A program made the position numbers and the translations under genes. Source: NZQO01 sp002693605 (GTDB lineage: Bacteria > Bacteroidota > Bacteroidia > Flavobacteriales > Flavobacteriaceae). From it: a stretch of DNA of 22,852 nucleotides. The notes beneath the pieces are model-generated. The model did no database searches. It was given only the letters and a program-made list of their open reading frames with translations, and had not been told where the DNA came from. Where the stretch lies: positions 1 through 22,852 of the forward strand of contig CAXAVH010000039.1 of the NCBI GenBank assembly GCA_963972105.1. Reading direction: 5' to 3'. Below are positions 22,027 to 22,852 of this stretch, in pieces (the first letter of the stretch is position 1; every line of letters starts with the position of its first letter).

Positions 22027-22852
22027 CCGGCTATGTAACACTTTACACCAAGGAAACAATCGCCTCATTTATAAACAATCGCCCCGGCGAGGAAAAATTT
22101 GGGCAAGCGGTAGGTAGCTTAGAGAATTGGGGCGAGCTGGCCTCGCATCCGGCCCCGTACGTTTTGGTAGGTATTGCCGAGGATATTGGCGTTCGGGCCA
22201 ACCGGGGCATTGCGGGCACATCGGGCGCGTGGCGCACGGCGCTCACTGCGCTGTTGAACATACAGGCCAATAGTTATACAAACCCTTCCAAGCTGGTAGT
22301 GTTGGGCGAGATAGACTGCAGCAGGCAAATGGCCCAGGCTTTGGAAATTTCGGAAGACGATGCGCACCGGTTCGAGAAATGGGGCGCATTGGTAACGCAA
22401 ATTGACGACAAGGTAGCTGTAGTGGTGCGTGAACTGGTAGCCATGGGAAAGACCCCCATTCTCATTGGAGGCGGGCATAACAACAGTTTCGGAAACCTCA
22501 AGGGCACTTCCGAGGCACTGGATACCGCGATACATTGCATCAACCTCGATGCGCATTCCGATTTTAGGGCGTTGGAGCACCGGCATAGCGGAAACGGGTT
22601 TTCGCACGCCGCAGCGCAAGGGTATCTTGACCGCTACTATATTTTGGGGCTGCACCGCAACTATACTTCCAAAGCGCTATTCCAACGCCTTAATGAACAG
22701 CACGATACCCTTCGCTATTCGCTCTTCGAGGATATTTTCGTAAAACGGACCACTACCTTGGCCGAGGCGTTTGGGAAAGCGGAACGATTTTGCACCGAAG
22801 CTCCCTTCGGACTTGAGCTGGATATGGATTCGATTGCAGGAATGGGTAGCAG
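22023..22852 (+). CDS. hutG: Formimidoylglutamase of the arginase family, HutG (3' part beyond window)
   Basis: The first 276 codons are present; the frame runs off the right edge. This ureohydrolase-family Mn enzyme should split N-formimidoyl-glutamate into glutamate and formamide, the step after HutI. Metal-binding motifs are GGGHNNSFG (149-157, H152), NLDAHSDFR (174-182, D176, H178, D180) and ELDMDSI (265-271, D267, D269). RHSGNGFSHA (187-196) is the substrate-loop region. Arginase, agmatinase and formimidoylglutamase share these motifs; the four-base overlap with hutI selects HutG. The N-terminal block GIAEDIGVRANRGIAG (50-65) also fits the group. It starts at the ATG 22023-22025, and its family length of about 320-390 residues implies that roughly 50-110 residues are missing. 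Confidence 0.9.
   Translation, partial: MTGYVTLYTKETIASFINNRPGEEKFGQAVGSLENWGELASHPAPYVLVGIAEDIGVRANRGIAGTSGAWRTALTALLNIQANSYTNPSKLVVLGEIDCSRQMAQALEISEDDAHRFEKWGALVTQIDDKVAVVVRELVAMGKTPILIGGGHNNSFGNLKGTSEALDTAIHCINLDAHSDFRALEHRHSGNGFSHAAAQGYLDRYYILGLHRNYTSKALFQRLNEQHDTLRYSLFEDIFVKRTTTLAEAFGKAERFCTEAPFGLELDMDSIAGMGS

Noticed and set aside
1..22852. Prophage, transposon, toxin-antitoxin, restriction or other defence island
   Set aside because: No transposase, integrase, phage structural, nuclease or toxin-like gene and no terminal inverted repeats were seen; the tRNA-His gene shows no flanking att-type duplication.

Overview
The window looks like chromosomal DNA from a member of the Flavobacteriaceae (Bacteroidota), probably marine, of moderate GC content (about half by eye). 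The support is a type IX secretion (T9SS) sorting tail on a DUF4397 protein, several exact TAnnTTTG promoter elements of the Bacteroidota type, starts without Shine-Dalgarno sequences, a BshB1 bacillithiol deacetylase, a YdiI-type menaquinone thioesterase and flavobacterial-looking MenD and DnaK sequences. No phage, transposon, integron, CRISPR or defence system was seen, and the gene content is mostly core metabolism and envelope biology.

Layout. 1-2643 (minus) is a menaquinone operon read menI-like thioesterase, menF, menD, with menD running off the left edge. A serine alpha/beta hydrolase (2682-3326, plus) diverges from it. 3435-4145 is a secreted plant-type leucine-rich-repeat protein. 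4261-7134 (minus) is a tightly overlapping four-gene operon: an unrecognised membrane protein, an ABC ATPase that seems to start with TTG, an ABC-2 permease and a LolA-like periplasmic protein. 7399-8346 is a lone glycosyltransferase of lower GC. 8477-10396 (minus) is dnaK, with a sigma-54-like promoter and an upstream palindrome. 10559-11257 is a CPBP intramembrane protease, followed by a zinc alcohol dehydrogenase (11372-12376) and a short-chain dehydrogenase (12440-13198).

13257-14942 (minus) is the T9SS cargo protein with two 227-residue tandem DUF4397 units. A 50-residue charged small protein (15085-15237, minus) and a PA2169-type ferritin-like helical-bundle protein (15454-15942, plus) diverge from each other. 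The 400-base gap 15943-16342 holds a terminator, a 29-codon relic of the start of an MBL-fold hydrolase gene with its promoter, and a hairpin-rich leader in front of an M28 peptidase lipoprotein (16343-17353). 17401-18459 (minus) is an AI-2E/PerM-type permease. A tRNA-His gene follows (18603-18676, minus) with two adjacent U.U mismatches in its acceptor stem. A trans-sulfuration enzyme and bshB1 (20644 to 18753, minus) form an overlapping pair that links cysteine or methionine metabolism to bacillithiol. The right edge carries hutI and the first part of hutG for histidine breakdown.

No large new system is evident. The items most worth following up are the ABC/LolA-like/membrane-protein operon, the dnaK control region, the MBL-gene relic with the adjacent structured leader, the tRNA-His acceptor stem, and the genes whose promoters imply leaderless mRNAs.
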